Assembly: GCF_000230735.2 (NCBI RefSeq)
Contig: NC_019963.1
Location: 186,001 to 250,000 of the forward strand
Reading direction: 5' to 3'
Source of the DNA: Natrinema pellirubrum DSM 15624
GTDB lineage: Archaea > Halobacteriota > Halobacteria > Halobacteriales > Natrialbaceae
Length of the DNA: 64,000 bases
Position 1 is the first letter of the stretch, and each line of letters begins with the position of its first letter. A model generated the notes under the pieces. It was not told the origin of the DNA. It searched no databases and saw nothing but the letters and a program-made list of their open reading frames with translations. Positions 9,501-17,353 of this stretch are shown one piece after another. Made by a program: the position numbers and the translations under genes.

Positions 9501-9896
9501 GACGAGTGCGCCATCGGTTCGTTCGATGGCGTGTGGATACACCCGATTGAGACGGGTCAAATAGCGAACTTCGCTGTTGTCCTCGCCACCATGTGTGTAC
9601 TCCTTGTTCTTGATCGCCCAGCCGAATCGAGCGATGAGCCATTCGGTGAGCCAGAGGTAGTCGGGTTTGACTTTGTGGAGGAGGAAGAGAAGGATAATGA
9701 GCATGATCCCGAACCCGAGAATAGGAATCGTCAGTGCAGAGGGGACGAACGTTGCTGCGATGACGGTGACGAACGCCACCGTGAGAAACAACATGAGTTC
9801 GCCGATCGTGTAGCCTTGGAAGAACGCTGTCGTGCCACCCAGTGATTGATGAATTTTCCGTGCATTGTACTCGCTGTCTGCTGTATTCGAACTCAT
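6588..9896 (-). CDS. VirB4-like conjugation ATPase with VirB3-like membrane N terminus
   Basis: A 1102-residue protein. Residues about 30-80 form two membrane segments (FLTVAFVTVIAATFVPSAL, ILGFGIMLIILLFLLHKV), resembling the VirB3/PrgI domain often fused to VirB4. The ATPase has Walker A GMPGAGKT near residue 637 and Walker B LAIDEAHYLF near residue 880. A charged insert with many D/E residues (about 365-400) is a halophilic addition. VirB4 powers pilus assembly and substrate transfer at the cytoplasmic membrane. The ATG ending at 9896 is preferred over a GTG at 9908, because a GAGGTGGTGA ribosome-binding motif lies just upstream. It follows the VirB6-like gene closely and precedes the coupling-protein genes. 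Confidence 0.9.
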   Translation of the reverse strand: MSSNTADSEYNARKIHQSLGGTTAFFQGYTIGELMLFLTVAFVTVIAATFVPSALTIPILGFGIMLIILLFLLHKVKPDYLWLTEWLIARFGWAIKNKEYTHGGEDNSEVRYLTRLNRVYPHAIERTDGALVGAMKVEPANMALEDDEAWANAVQSFSEFVNSTVDFPVKIYITSREIDEDDVVREHQNRLGDTDVRSRPVLKRLLEEYVSSNTTENGDIDSEKTTIREYYLITSVTDSDIEQFDETGDSVLSYLVDVPVLGRLFGRFQSEELSESKRDQLKEEKLESRLAQLRRGGSSLYRCSISPVDAYDLARVTKEYWTCQSQDYADITNALGTFPVVSHGISDGVPATPDPEDVIDAMDDSSDETADWEYSLEDLDEEDTADEPSVSDADCLPDTSTMHQSVVAPSSIDWETTYAVINDETFVRTFWIEQFPEEPSDGLLERLLLETDLQTDLSIHLDPFDSQSAQDMMADWISDLKINQHDSNSLKAEDLQDDIDQAKYMRSLVRANKASFYRGGVFIRLAAESQQELENQTTRLRSIIKDAPANCTLKVASRWQERGLATVSPLGRNELGRDRMSTLTNQAIGAMFPFSSNYQMMDDGIEYGYHGHNGSPIRINPWNLETGHSELVVGMPGAGKTFGGIMRHLRMMKRRTDTMLVLVDPVGGFRGIADALNAKTITVGGDTKLNPLEIRQTPQNVFESSDGVSPLSAKKDEVYAVLENFLDARDIELGAETGVLSYVIDEAYRQEGIVEDDVSTHTSENSPTMQDIHRILCDIAENPDEHNIAASESARERAAQYADELAIAFQPFREGGSYENLSHRSEIDILEGDNKVVYIDLGQIEGSASGIDRQTFLMQLLLSTIYQQAKNTQRNVELAIDEAHYLFEDQANLDFLETAFRHQRHAGLRMVLLSQTAQEFYETEQAEKIIGMCPIKVFHKLPELDDRTADKIGLTKEQRQYVRGADAGKADLGYSQALVRVEEHGTYPLHVVADEFEKRVIDYEPADQAFIQQAMNDDSAELLAFEEFVETEAQQNALATRLDITAETASKLLEEDFSKTEILDAVVEQALETETDTEEAPIQTDGGASAPDQRTTDPECDN

Positions 9897-9901
9897 CTGA
9901 A

Positions 9902-11113
9902 TCACCACCTCGAGACCTTTTCTTTGGTGTTTCTGAGTCCTTGCTTGGCTTTGATCGACGTTTTTCGTGTGACCTGTTTGGCGTCGTCTTTGGCTTTGTC
10001 GCGCATCCGGCCCGAATCCGATTTCCGGAGAGTGTTATACTGGCGTGCATGGGCTTTCGTCGAGTTCGCTGATTGACCCAGCTTGTACGCTTTCGAACTG
10101 CCGCTCTCGAGTTTCGTCTGGCCGGTTTTGGTCACCGGACCGTACTTTCCGTTTGCGTAGCCCCGGTGGACGTTTCGGGCACCACGCACAGCACTCCCAG
10201 AGGCAGCTTTTGCTTTGCTAGCTCCAGCAGCAGCCGATGCCGGATTCGTGGCGGTAACACTCTTCTGGGCGATCGTCCGGACAGCAGGGCTGCTCCAGTA
10301 GACGGTCATGATCATCGCAATGATCGCGGCAGGAATCAGCGTCAACCCAATGAATAGCGCGAAAAGCTCATTTTGGCCGAGTGTCTCAATCCCACCGACT
10401 TCCCATCCAATTCGGAAGAGAAGCGCCGCTGGAACCCCAGCAAGTATGAGTCCGGGGTAAATCCCTGCTACTCGACGGGCCATATTCGCTGCTGGCGTGA
10501 ATGGCCAGACTTCAAGAGCCCAGATAACGCCTAGGAGCGGCATAGTGACCGTCAGCACGAAAATTCCGATCCACCGGAGAGCAACGACGAATCCAGCAAC
10601 AACTAGGAAGAAATTCGAGATGACAACCATTGCGAGAATCACAAACGTACCTCCAAGAGTCGCTTGAATAAGCCCACCAAGGCCTGCAGACATATCATCA
10701 ACCGGAGCAATAGTCGTACCAATTGCGTCGACAAATTGCAACGGGATCGACACCAACGGGAACCAAACGAAGGTTCCCATAAATACGATCCCTAGCCGCC
10801 TCAGAAGGCGTTTTCGACGGTAATCACTCATCGAACCTGCTCGAAGGCCAATGAACGAGAAACAGATAATTACCATCATAATCGCTAAGGGCATGATATA
10901 CGCCAGATACACATCCTGATACAAACTTGCCCAAGGCTCCCCACTTGGAGTCCCAACAACAATATACTGCGAGTCAGATTCCGGTGCCGGAACGCCGATA
11001 ATAGGCTCTAAGAGTGCTCCGTAGATATCGTTTACCAGCCCAAGAATTGCGTCAGTGAACCTCTCAATAACGTTTTCAATCCCATCTTCGACTTGGTCCT
11101 GCAGCCATGGCAT
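9902..11113 (-). CDS. VirB6/TrbL-like polytopic membrane protein
   Basis: A 403-residue protein with about seven hydrophobic segments between residues 70 and 275 and a long basic, Ala/Gly/Lys-rich cytoplasmic tail (about 285-403). This topology and its place between the lipoprotein and VirB4 genes fit the VirB6/TrbL channel component of type IV secretion. Archaeal members are very divergent, so the call rests on topology and context rather than motifs. The start ATG at 11113 lies directly beside the stop of the lipoprotein gene (11114), so translation is probably coupled. It also has a well-conserved WPFTPAANMARRVAG segment of unknown role. Confidence 0.7.
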   Translation of the reverse strand: MPWLQDQVEDGIENVIERFTDAILGLVNDIYGALLEPIIGVPAPESDSQYIVVGTPSGEPWASLYQDVYLAYIMPLAIMMVIICFSFIGLRAGSMSDYRRKRLLRRLGIVFMGTFVWFPLVSIPLQFVDAIGTTIAPVDDMSAGLGGLIQATLGGTFVILAMVVISNFFLVVAGFVVALRWIGIFVLTVTMPLLGVIWALEVWPFTPAANMARRVAGIYPGLILAGVPAALLFRIGWEVGGIETLGQNELFALFIGLTLIPAAIIAMIMTVYWSSPAVRTIAQKSVTATNPASAAAGASKAKAASGSAVRGARNVHRGYANGKYGPVTKTGQTKLESGSSKAYKLGQSANSTKAHARQYNTLRKSDSGRMRDKAKDDAKQVTRKTSIKAKQGLRNTKEKVSRW

Positions 11114-11989
11114 TTAGTTCTCACCACTAGTAGAATCCGAGTCAGTTGGACTGCCCTTGACAATCGTAAGGTCACAAGATTGGTCATCACCATACTCGAT
11201 TTGCTGTGTGTACGACGGATCTGGTCCCACCTGAACGACAGCTGTCACTGTCATCGGTTCAGTACCTAACCTGCTACAGTCCACCGAACCTCCTGCACCA
11301 CTCGTCTGGTAGATTTGGCCAAACGAATAGACAGTCGTCTCTCCGGGTGGCAAACGTATCTCATGATGATACGAGACTGTGTCGTCTCGACCTAACTTGG
11401 CGGCTGGTGCGCCTTTCCACTGAAGTTCGGTGAGTAGGGATGGAATCGTTCCCTTGTTCTCTATGACAACTGCCGCATACTCATCCCAGACTGGTGAGTT
11501 CTTGTCCCAGTCCATGTCTGGATTCTCTGCCGCCCAGAACACGTCGGTGATTCTGCACTCTGCATCGATCGAAATCGTCGTCGAGTCGAGTGGATCCTCG
11601 CTCTCGAGACTCTTGAGAGCGATGAGTTCGTACTCGCCAGTCGGAAGGTCGTCTTCATATCTGCCGAGAATCTCGAATGAGGCTTCAGTATCGTCTTCCT
11701 CGAGACGGGATTGGTCGAATAACTCGCCATTCGGATCGACGAGGTTGATGAATTCGGTTGCACTCTCCCCAGTGACTTCGACCTCGAGATTCTTCCCGTT
11801 CATCTCGACGTTCGCGAAGACATCACTGTCCTCGGTGTCGAGTCCAGAGCTATCCTCTGTACTATTGTTCGACGGACTCGTGGAGGAGTTTGACGTACAG
11901 CCAGCAAGTGCGGCGGTACTCAATCCGATACTGACAAGCACTGATCGGCGAGCGATACAACTCTCGTAAGTTGGATTGTTATCTGTCAT
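11114..11989 (-). CDS. Tat-exported lipoprotein of the conjugation operon
   Basis: A 291-residue protein. The N terminus has a twin-arginine element (ARRSVLVS), a hydrophobic stretch, and a lipobox LAGC followed by a Ser/Thr/Asn-rich linker, the standard form of a haloarchaeal lipoprotein anchored outside the membrane. The rest is a beta-rich acidic domain with two cysteines near the C terminus. No enzyme motif is seen. In this operon position it may play the part of VirB7 or a surface stabiliser, which is an inference from context. The ATG ending at 11989 is used rather than a TTG six codons upstream. It overlaps the preceding gene by 11 bases. Confidence 0.7.
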   Translation of the reverse strand: MTDNNPTYESCIARRSVLVSIGLSTAALAGCTSNSSTSPSNNSTEDSSGLDTEDSDVFANVEMNGKNLEVEVTGESATEFINLVDPNGELFDQSRLEEDDTEASFEILGRYEDDLPTGEYELIALKSLESEDPLDSTTISIDAECRITDVFWAAENPDMDWDKNSPVWDEYAAVVIENKGTIPSLLTELQWKGAPAAKLGRDDTVSYHHEIRLPPGETTVYSFGQIYQTSGAGGSVDCSRLGTEPMTVTAVVQVGPDPSYTQQIEYGDDQSCDLTIVKGSPTDSDSTSGEN

Positions 11990-13742
11990 CGGTATCTGTG
12001 AGTCCAAGGAACGTGCCGCCAGTCAGGTAGTCAAACCCGTAGACGGCTAGGACAACTGGGAGGAACCAGAGCAGCGTTACGAGCGCTAACTGGACGAGTT
12101 GAGCGAACTTCGGATACTTCGGTGGGATCTTCGCCCGATCCTCTGCAGTAGCGTACATCGTCTCTGCACGCCACCAATCCTCAGCAACGTATGTTCCGTC
12201 GACTACGAGCGATGGCCGTTCTTCGAGGTGGAGTCGAGCCATGCCACTGGCGTTGAGGGGAGCCGACTGGTTGCCGACTTCCACACGCCCAGTCGTCACT
12301 GGCTCTCCAGTTGCATTTTCCGTCACTGTTGCTTCGACGACTGCTCCCGAGGAATCGGCCTCGAGTACGGTCAGATTGAGATTGGTTTCGCGAACGATGC
12401 CGTCGTCCGCGAGCGAGACTGTTTGTGACTGGCCGCGAACAATGCCGTGAACGGTGACCGTGTCAAACGAATCGGCTGTAATCGATTCTGACTGCAGCGC
12501 CACGGACGATGAGTTTACGTACTGATCGACAGGGGTAACGTCGATTGCCTCAGCAAGGGACGGCCCAGCATGTTCACTCCCCCAGGCGTCTTCGATCTCG
12601 AGCGGTGGTTCGACCGTCTCCGTCGAGCCGCTCGAGACGTCCGGCTCCGCCTGCATGGGGACCGCGTAGAGCTGTGCCGGACGCACTGTGGAATTTGCTC
12701 GCGTCGTCTCGGTCTCTGTCCGTGAGACCATCGTGTGCCAGCCGGCGTCGCCGGCGGAATAGAAGCGCCAGTTCCCGCGAACTCGTATGTCATCGTTGGT
12801 CTCAATTGCCGACCAGACAGTACCTGGGTGAACGACAGCGCCCGTCTGCTCATCATCGGTTTCGAATGTCGTCTGGGTTCCAGTGGCAGTGTCGAATCGG
12901 TTGACAGTGGTGTTGCGCGAGTCGGTTACTGTGAGTTGTTCGAACGGATGGGTGAGTTCTGTCTCCCACGAGCCATCACAGGAGTCTGTACTCTGATTAT
13001 ACTCGTCACACGTCCGCCGTTCGTGGCGGAGTTGAGCAGAGATATCCACTTCAACTGTCAGCGTTGGGTCGCCTGACAGGCCGCTATACTCGAGGGTTGA
13101 CTGGTGGCTGGTGTTGGAATCCAGTTGCTGACCAGCGGCCCGAAGCTCAACCTCTTCGAGTTCCGCTTCCTCGAGGGACCACTCCTCACGCACTGGGCCG
13201 CTCTCACGATCGTCTGGAACCGCGACTCGATAATCAGCTGTCGCAAGTACCTCGCCTTTCGGTGCGATATATGTAGTCGACTCGGTACCCGACTGGAGGA
13301 CCGTCGATGGCTGAACAGCGAAGATGCTGGTGTGTGCGTCTTTGATGTACTGGCCATCCTCGAGGTCAGCCGACTCCGGATGAACTGACGTTGCTGCATC
13401 ACCAGCAGCATACTCACCGAAATCGCCACGGTTCCACTGCTCGACATCCTCGATCGGGTCGTCGAACAGGTAGTCCGTCGACCTCGAAAGGCGCTGTGTG
13501 AATTCTGCAGACGACGACGCGTTTACATCGAAATCGTCACTCGAGAGGTTTTCCTGCTCTGTATCTTCTGACCACAGCAAATAGAACCGCGACTCGTTGA
13601 CGCCGTTATCAGGCCCACTTGTAGGGACTGCTGTACTCGAGTGTGAATCCGCTGCGAGAATTGTGGTACTCGCAAGGCCAGCCACGAGACTACTCGTGCC
13701 GAGGAGGGCGACCACAACGAGCATCGAACGGGACGGGGCCAT
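11979..13742 (-). CDS. Large secreted membrane-anchored protein of the conjugation operon
   Basis: A 587-residue protein with an N-terminal signal peptide (MLVVVALLGTSSLVAGLAST) and one C-terminal membrane segment (LVQLALVTLLWFLPVVLAVY). The 500-residue part between them is acidic, Thr/Ser-rich and would face the outside. It carries many N-x-S/T sequons, suitable for archaeal glycosylation, and a pair of cysteines (RRTCDEYNQSTDSCDG). No catalytic motif is recognised. The two-ended anchoring and operon place suggest a surface scaffold or mating-contact protein; the function is not established. The start is at the ATG ending at 13742, 11 bases downstream of the pilin stop. Confidence 0.65.
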   Translation of the reverse strand: MAPSRSMLVVVALLGTSSLVAGLASTTILAADSHSSTAVPTSGPDNGVNESRFYLLWSEDTEQENLSSDDFDVNASSSAEFTQRLSRSTDYLFDDPIEDVEQWNRGDFGEYAAGDAATSVHPESADLEDGQYIKDAHTSIFAVQPSTVLQSGTESTTYIAPKGEVLATADYRVAVPDDRESGPVREEWSLEEAELEEVELRAAGQQLDSNTSHQSTLEYSGLSGDPTLTVEVDISAQLRHERRTCDEYNQSTDSCDGSWETELTHPFEQLTVTDSRNTTVNRFDTATGTQTTFETDDEQTGAVVHPGTVWSAIETNDDIRVRGNWRFYSAGDAGWHTMVSRTETETTRANSTVRPAQLYAVPMQAEPDVSSGSTETVEPPLEIEDAWGSEHAGPSLAEAIDVTPVDQYVNSSSVALQSESITADSFDTVTVHGIVRGQSQTVSLADDGIVRETNLNLTVLEADSSGAVVEATVTENATGEPVTTGRVEVGNQSAPLNASGMARLHLEERPSLVVDGTYVAEDWWRAETMYATAEDRAKIPPKYPKFAQLVQLALVTLLWFLPVVLAVYGFDYLTGGTFLGLTDTDDR

Positions 13743-13753
13743 ATGTGAAGGGG

Positions 13754-14221
13754 TCAGAATGGCTGCACGCAACTCGAGAACTCGAATCCCATCTGACTTC
13801 CAACATTGTCGATGAGTTCGGGCGAGATGAGCGCAAGGACGATGATGCCAAATCCAACACCCGACATCACCAGTCGCTCTTTGGCGGTGTTCTTTTTCTC
13901 AGGATTGCCGCCCGCACGCATGTACGAGAGCCCCGCTCGACAGACGTAGAAACCCGTTGCAGGGAGTCCAAGCCCGGCAATCGCCCCAAAGACGATCGTG
14001 ATCCCTGTTTCGACGCCAGTTCCACAGTAGACATCACCGACATCCGACTGGGCAGCCGCTGAGCCAGTCATAATGACGAGGAATGAGATCCACATGGCGA
14101 CTGGGGGAGCCTTCGACGTTGCTCGGGCAGACAGGGTTCGGAGTTGACCCGAAAACATGGATTGCTCATCAGGGCGTTTGGCAGACTGTTCAACGGAATC
14201 GGGAGTGGGACCATTATTCAT
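13754..14221 (-). CDS. VirB2/TrbC-like conjugative pilin
   Basis: A 155-residue precursor. A long N-terminal leader ends in a hydrophobic segment and an AAA cleavage-like site (WISFLVIMTGSAAA, then QSDVGD). The mature part would be about 100 residues with two hydrophobic helices (GITIVFGAIAGLGLPATGFY and LVMSGVGFGIIVLALI) joined by a short basic loop (RAGGNPEKKNTAKERL). This is the build of VirB2/TrbC pilins. Cysteines near both ends of the mature part (VYCGTG and SSCVQPF) could form a disulphide. It stands upstream of the membrane and ATPase genes, the usual order in type IV secretion operons. The start is the ATG ending at 14221, overlapping the small upstream gene by eight bases. Confidence 0.75.
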   Translation of the reverse strand: MNNGPTPDSVEQSAKRPDEQSMFSGQLRTLSARATSKAPPVAMWISFLVIMTGSAAAQSDVGDVYCGTGVETGITIVFGAIAGLGLPATGFYVCRAGLSYMRAGGNPEKKNTAKERLVMSGVGFGIIVLALISPELIDNVGSQMGFEFSSCVQPF

Positions 14222-14495
14222 ACGGGGAAATATTTGCGTGGGGTGCGTCAGGCTGTGGCTGGTAGGCCTCATCGTTGGATAGCGATGCAATCAGGTCCTC
14301 GAGGTCGTACGTTGTATCACGACTCACATCGGCAACCAGTACGTCCCAGTCTCGAGGGGTGCTCTTGCACCCGATCAATCGTGTAGTCAGTGTGTCTCGA
14401 ACCGACCTGGAGGCAGTAGTACTGCTACCCAACCTGAGGAACACTGCGTTGACGGATATGATTGGAATTCGTGTGTGGGAAGTCTTGCACAGCAT
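14214..14495 (-). CDS. Small protein at the head of the conjugation operon
   Basis: A 93-residue reading frame whose stop overlaps the pilin start by eight bases, the kind of overlap seen elsewhere in this operon. The N-terminal half is basic and the C-terminal half acidic (DWDVLVADVSRDTTYDLEDL, then a Pro-rich end), with a composition suited to a halophile. No family is recognised. The start could be the ATG ending at 14495 or a GTG further upstream (14522). It may be a regulator or a leader peptide gene, but it could also be a chance frame. Confidence 0.4.
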   Translation of the reverse strand: MLCKTSHTRIPIISVNAVFLRLGSSTTASRSVRDTLTTRLIGCKSTPRDWDVLVADVSRDTTYDLEDLIASLSNDEAYQPQPDAPHANISPYE

Positions 14496-14640
14496 TATTT
14501 TGCGTCTTAATGTAAGCACCAAAAACTCCTTATCGGTGCTACATAATAGTTACTATTGGGTCGTATTATTAGTAATTAAAGTATGAATGGCGTTCATCTA
14601 TAGACATCGACTATTGTATTTGGGGTGAGCGATCTTTCCA
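14496..14640 (-). promoter_or_regulatory. AT-rich region likely holding the conjugation operon promoter
   Basis: The 145 bases upstream of the minus-strand operon are much richer in A and T than the neighbouring genes. On the minus strand they include TTACTAATAATACG and similar TATA-like stretches. No other strong promoter-like gap occurs between here and the VirD4 gene, whose cluster is tightly packed. The exact TATA box cannot be fixed by eye. Confidence 0.35.
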
Positions 14641-14673
14641 ATACAGCGGTCACCGTGGGGGAAGGGTGATCTA

Positions 14674-14919
14674 CTATCCAATCAAATTAGAAGAAATAAT
14701 ATGATACAATACAAATATGGTGTTTTGATATGAGGTCTTGGACTTCAACCGCACAGCGAAACGATGGAAGATGGTGAAACGATTCCAGAAGATGTGAAAG
14801 CAGATCTGAAAGAAGTGATCGACGAGGCGGCTCGCTGCGAGCTGCCACGCTGCTCGCGAGAGTTCGGGATCGGCGTTGTCGTAGTGGACGCTGAACTCGG
14901 CCAGTGCGACTGCGACCAA
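14674..14919 (-). CDS. Possible small gene or remnant, function unknown
   Basis: An 81-residue frame starting at TTG, with a good AGGAGG signal a few bases upstream. The first half (LAEFSVHYDNADPELSRAAW and on) has haloarchaeal codon use and composition. The second half turns hydrophobic and aromatic in an AT-rich segment, as if the original 3' end had been replaced. The opposite strand also has an open frame (14764-14976), so the strand is not certain. No family is recognised. Confidence 0.2.
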   Translation of the reverse strand: MVAVALAEFSVHYDNADPELSRAAWQLAASRLVDHFFQICFHIFWNRFTIFHRFAVRLKSKTSYQNTIFVLYHIISSNLIG

Positions 14920-15063
14920 GAGATCCTCCTATCGTTCAGTGAGCGCCGCCGGCGTTGGCCGCGGCTCCGTATTTAAAGAACAGTATGTGAAAAGTGCCGT
15001 GTGGCCCTCTCGTGGGTGCGTGACGATGACTGTGCCTCGAAGGCGTTGGGTCCACAACGACCA

Positions 15064-15455
15064 TTACGCCGGCGCAACATCAGGCGAGTGCTGGCCGATT
15101 GGAATGTCGACATCGATCTCATCGTACCAGACGACCGGCCGCTTTGCACGGCCATTCTCCTCAAGGTCGACAAGGCCGCAATCGGCGAGTTCAGTGACGT
15201 TATCAGTCACTTCCGGCGGGTGACGGTCAACGGTCCGGGCGAGTTCACAAATGCTCTCAGGCTCATGGTCCGCGATTTCCTCGAGCAGTTCAAGGTTCGT
15301 CGGCCGGAAGATCCGGCCGAACGTCTCGAGGTCCGCAACGGAGAGCGTCGACGGCTTCGGGTCGACACCCTCATCGGCATCGAGAGCTGCAAGCGTGTCC
15401 TCGGGGTCGCTGCGGTCGGACGACGAATTGATTCGGATATGGAGTGTTTGGTCAT
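15064..15455 (-). pseudogene. Frameshifted winged-helix DNA-binding protein (HVO_A0114-like)
   Basis: Read on the minus strand in the frame ending with TAA at 15064-15066, this gives about 125 residues of clearly protein-like sequence: TLHIRINSSSDRSDPEDTLA, later ETFGRIFRPTNLELLEEIA, ELARTVDRHPPEVTDNV, and a C terminus RPVVWYDEIDVDIPIG. This is the build of a small haloarchaeal winged-helix protein that I recall as the HVO_A0114 family. That frame has no start codon. An ATG ACC AAA sits at 15455 in a frame one base off, so one missing base just after the start codon breaks the gene (or reflects a sequencing error). The length, 392 bases, fits 131 codons less one base. Confidence 0.7.
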
Positions 15456-15516
15456 GGCTTGGGATAGGGTTAGGTCGGTCACCAATCGGTTCGCTTGTCG
15501 AACAGAAGCGCCGACG

Positions 15517-15615
15517 CTAAGCATGATACAGTATCTGTAATCCCGGATAGTCGGCTTCGAATGTCCGTGAGCCGAGGTGCAGGTAGACACCGGGGTCATT
15601 GTTGAACCGGATTGA
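15517..15615 (-). pseudogene. C-terminal remnant of a small gene upstream of the winged-helix protein
   Basis: The minus-strand frame ending in TAG at 15517-15519 reads FNNDPGVYLHLGSRTFEADY and ends GLQILYHA; it is blocked by a TGA at 15616-15618. It looks like the tail of a real protein. From memory, HVO_A0114-like regulators often follow a gene for a TumE-like (DUF6516) toxin, so this could be a toxin remnant. That identity is a guess. Confidence 0.3.
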
Positions 15616-15650
15616 TCACAGCAAGACGACATTCGGAATTGAAATTTAAT

Positions 15651-16895
15651 TTAAGCAGAATCTATCTCGTTAAGGGCTTCCGTAGCAACATCGCCCAATT
15701 CGCCGGCCTCAATATGCGAATACCGTTCCCGCACCATTTCCTCGGAGTTATCAAGGTACCGGGCGGCAGCAGTGTATCCGAATGCCCGGACAAGAACTTC
15801 ACCCATCCCACGGCGGCCGCCGTGGGGTGCGAGATAGTCGTGTTTCGGATGATCAATGTCGATCTCTGCGATATCTGAGAGTCGTTGGAGAATCGACCGT
15901 GCGCCATCCGTCGTAATCGACGGTGGCCGAATATCCTCGTCGAGCGCCAACAAGAGGTCTCGAGCAGACTCCTCTCGTAGGCCATCGATTGAATCTGGGT
16001 GTTCCCCTCGATCGGCTAGCTCTTCCTGCACGAGTCCCGCGAGCGTCCGCTGGTCGAACGTCGGGAACACCGGCCAGCGCTCGGTTGGTGGGTTCATGAG
16101 TTTCCGGTAGCTCCGCAGCGGCGAAATTACCGGGTCAGGGAGACTCGCTGCGTCCCACTGCTGTTTCTTCCGGTAGACATCCATACTCCCGTCCTCGAGC
16201 GAGATCTCCTCCCAACGGATCCCGCGCCGGCGCGGGTCGTTCGGATCTCGAAGCAGTTCCCCGACACGAACAGCTGTGTACGCGAGGACGAACACGAGGG
16301 TTCGGTCACGAGACGCCTTCAGCGCCTCGTATCGCGCTCGCTGCCTGTCAAGTGGATCAACATCCTCCGGAAGCGTCGTGTACGTCTCAATGGCGTTGCG
16401 GGCTCGCTCGTCGACATAGCGGGTGAGTGCGTGACGCTGTTCAGACGTCCAAGCCTGCTGGTCACCGGGCTTACGGCCGTCATCCTCGGGAAGCGGCGCC
16501 ATCGCACTCGCCCGCTGGGCATAGTGGACTTCGAGGTAGCCCTCATTGACGCACCAGCCGCACCATGCAGAGATATAGCGGTAATAGGTTTGTACAGTAT
16601 TCTGTTTGAGTCCTCGATCACCGGCGAGGTGACGAGCGTACTCGCGGAACACGTGTTCGTCGAGGTCCTCAAAGATGGGTTCTCGGTCGATGTCGTCAGC
16701 AACGATTCCGGTCCAATCGTCATCGCCGCGGTCGCCGGCGGCCCACCCAGAGAACCGTTCGAGTTCGCGTGCTGCGTTTCTTCTGTAGTTCCCGCCATCG
16801 CCACCGCGGCCCTTCCCTTTGTCTTGCAAGTAGCGATCGAAGGAACTGGCGAGTGACCGCCCGGTGCCTTCTCTAGATACTTTCTCGGAGGTCAT
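15651..16895 (-). CDS. Tyrosine recombinase (phage-type integrase)
   Basis: A 414-residue site-specific recombinase. The N-terminal SAM-like core-binding domain is around residues 15-150 (SSFDRYLQDKGKGRG, then LKQNTVQTYYRYISAWCGWC). The catalytic domain shows the first Arg in AYTAVRVGELL, the H-x-x-R box in HGGRRGMGE, and the nucleophile Tyr in MVRERYSHIEAGEL. All key residues needed for strand exchange appear intact. The start ATG overlaps the stop of the preceding gene as ATGA. It is the last gene of a three-gene minus-strand operon with a winged-helix protein. It would integrate or resolve the element that carries it; no tRNA or att duplication was recognised nearby. Confidence 0.9.
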   Translation of the reverse strand: MTSEKVSREGTGRSLASSFDRYLQDKGKGRGGDGGNYRRNAARELERFSGWAAGDRGDDDWTGIVADDIDREPIFEDLDEHVFREYARHLAGDRGLKQNTVQTYYRYISAWCGWCVNEGYLEVHYAQRASAMAPLPEDDGRKPGDQQAWTSEQRHALTRYVDERARNAIETYTTLPEDVDPLDRQRARYEALKASRDRTLVFVLAYTAVRVGELLRDPNDPRRRGIRWEEISLEDGSMDVYRKKQQWDAASLPDPVISPLRSYRKLMNPPTERWPVFPTFDQRTLAGLVQEELADRGEHPDSIDGLREESARDLLLALDEDIRPPSITTDGARSILQRLSDIAEIDIDHPKHDYLAPHGGRRGMGEVLVRAFGYTAAARYLDNSEEMVRERYSHIEAGELGDVATEALNEIDSA

Positions 16896-17350
16896 GGTTC
16901 CCCGTTTGCGTATTGGTAGGTCGGACGGATCTCCTGAAGGAGGTCTTCGACGATTTCCCAGAGGATTAAAGAGGGTGTTCCGTGTTCGAACGTGATTCCC
17001 CACCGATCATCCTCCTCGGCGGCTGCATACTGGAAATGTGCCCGGCCGAGATCGGGGTGATCCTCGTCTTGGTGCCATCCAGCATGAAAGCCTGTGTTCG
17101 GGTCGGTGTAGTTGATACGGAACCAATCGTGGGGGTCCTGTCGGTACCATTTGATGGTTAGTTCCGGTGATTCAGGACCGGTAGGAGGATCAAGGAGGGT
17201 CGGATCGAAAATCGCCCGCAATTGCTTAGCCTCGATATCGTCTGGAACGTACTCGATTGCCGTGATCTGTGGGACACGGTCGAGGACATCCCGCTTCAGC
17301 TGGGCATAGAGATTCGCGTTCGGGTCACCACCGGGATGCGGGACCGACAT
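16892..17350 (-). CDS. Hypothetical protein of the integrase operon
   Basis: A 152-residue acidic protein. The first half carries a VPQITAIEYVPDDIEAKQL segment and a beta-rich WYRQDPHDWFRINYTD stretch; the second has aromatic strands and a terminal helix (LILWEIVEDLLQEIRP). It resembles small haloarchaeal proteins encoded after winged-helix regulators, in a layout like a toxin-antitoxin or recombination-accessory pair. No catalytic motif is seen. It lies three bases after the winged-helix gene and overlaps the integrase start, so the three are almost certainly co-transcribed. Confidence 0.6.
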   Translation of the reverse strand: MSVPHPGGDPNANLYAQLKRDVLDRVPQITAIEYVPDDIEAKQLRAIFDPTLLDPPTGPESPELTIKWYRQDPHDWFRINYTDPNTGFHAGWHQDEDHPDLGRAHFQYAAAEEDDRWGITFEHGTPSLILWEIVEDLLQEIRPTYQYANGEP

Positions 17351-17353
17351 CCG

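Noticed and set aside
15207-15632. A 141-residue Ser/Arg-rich minus-strand frame.
   Set aside because: Its composition is that of an out-of-frame reading of the winged-helix pseudogene, which gives a better protein in the neighbouring frame.
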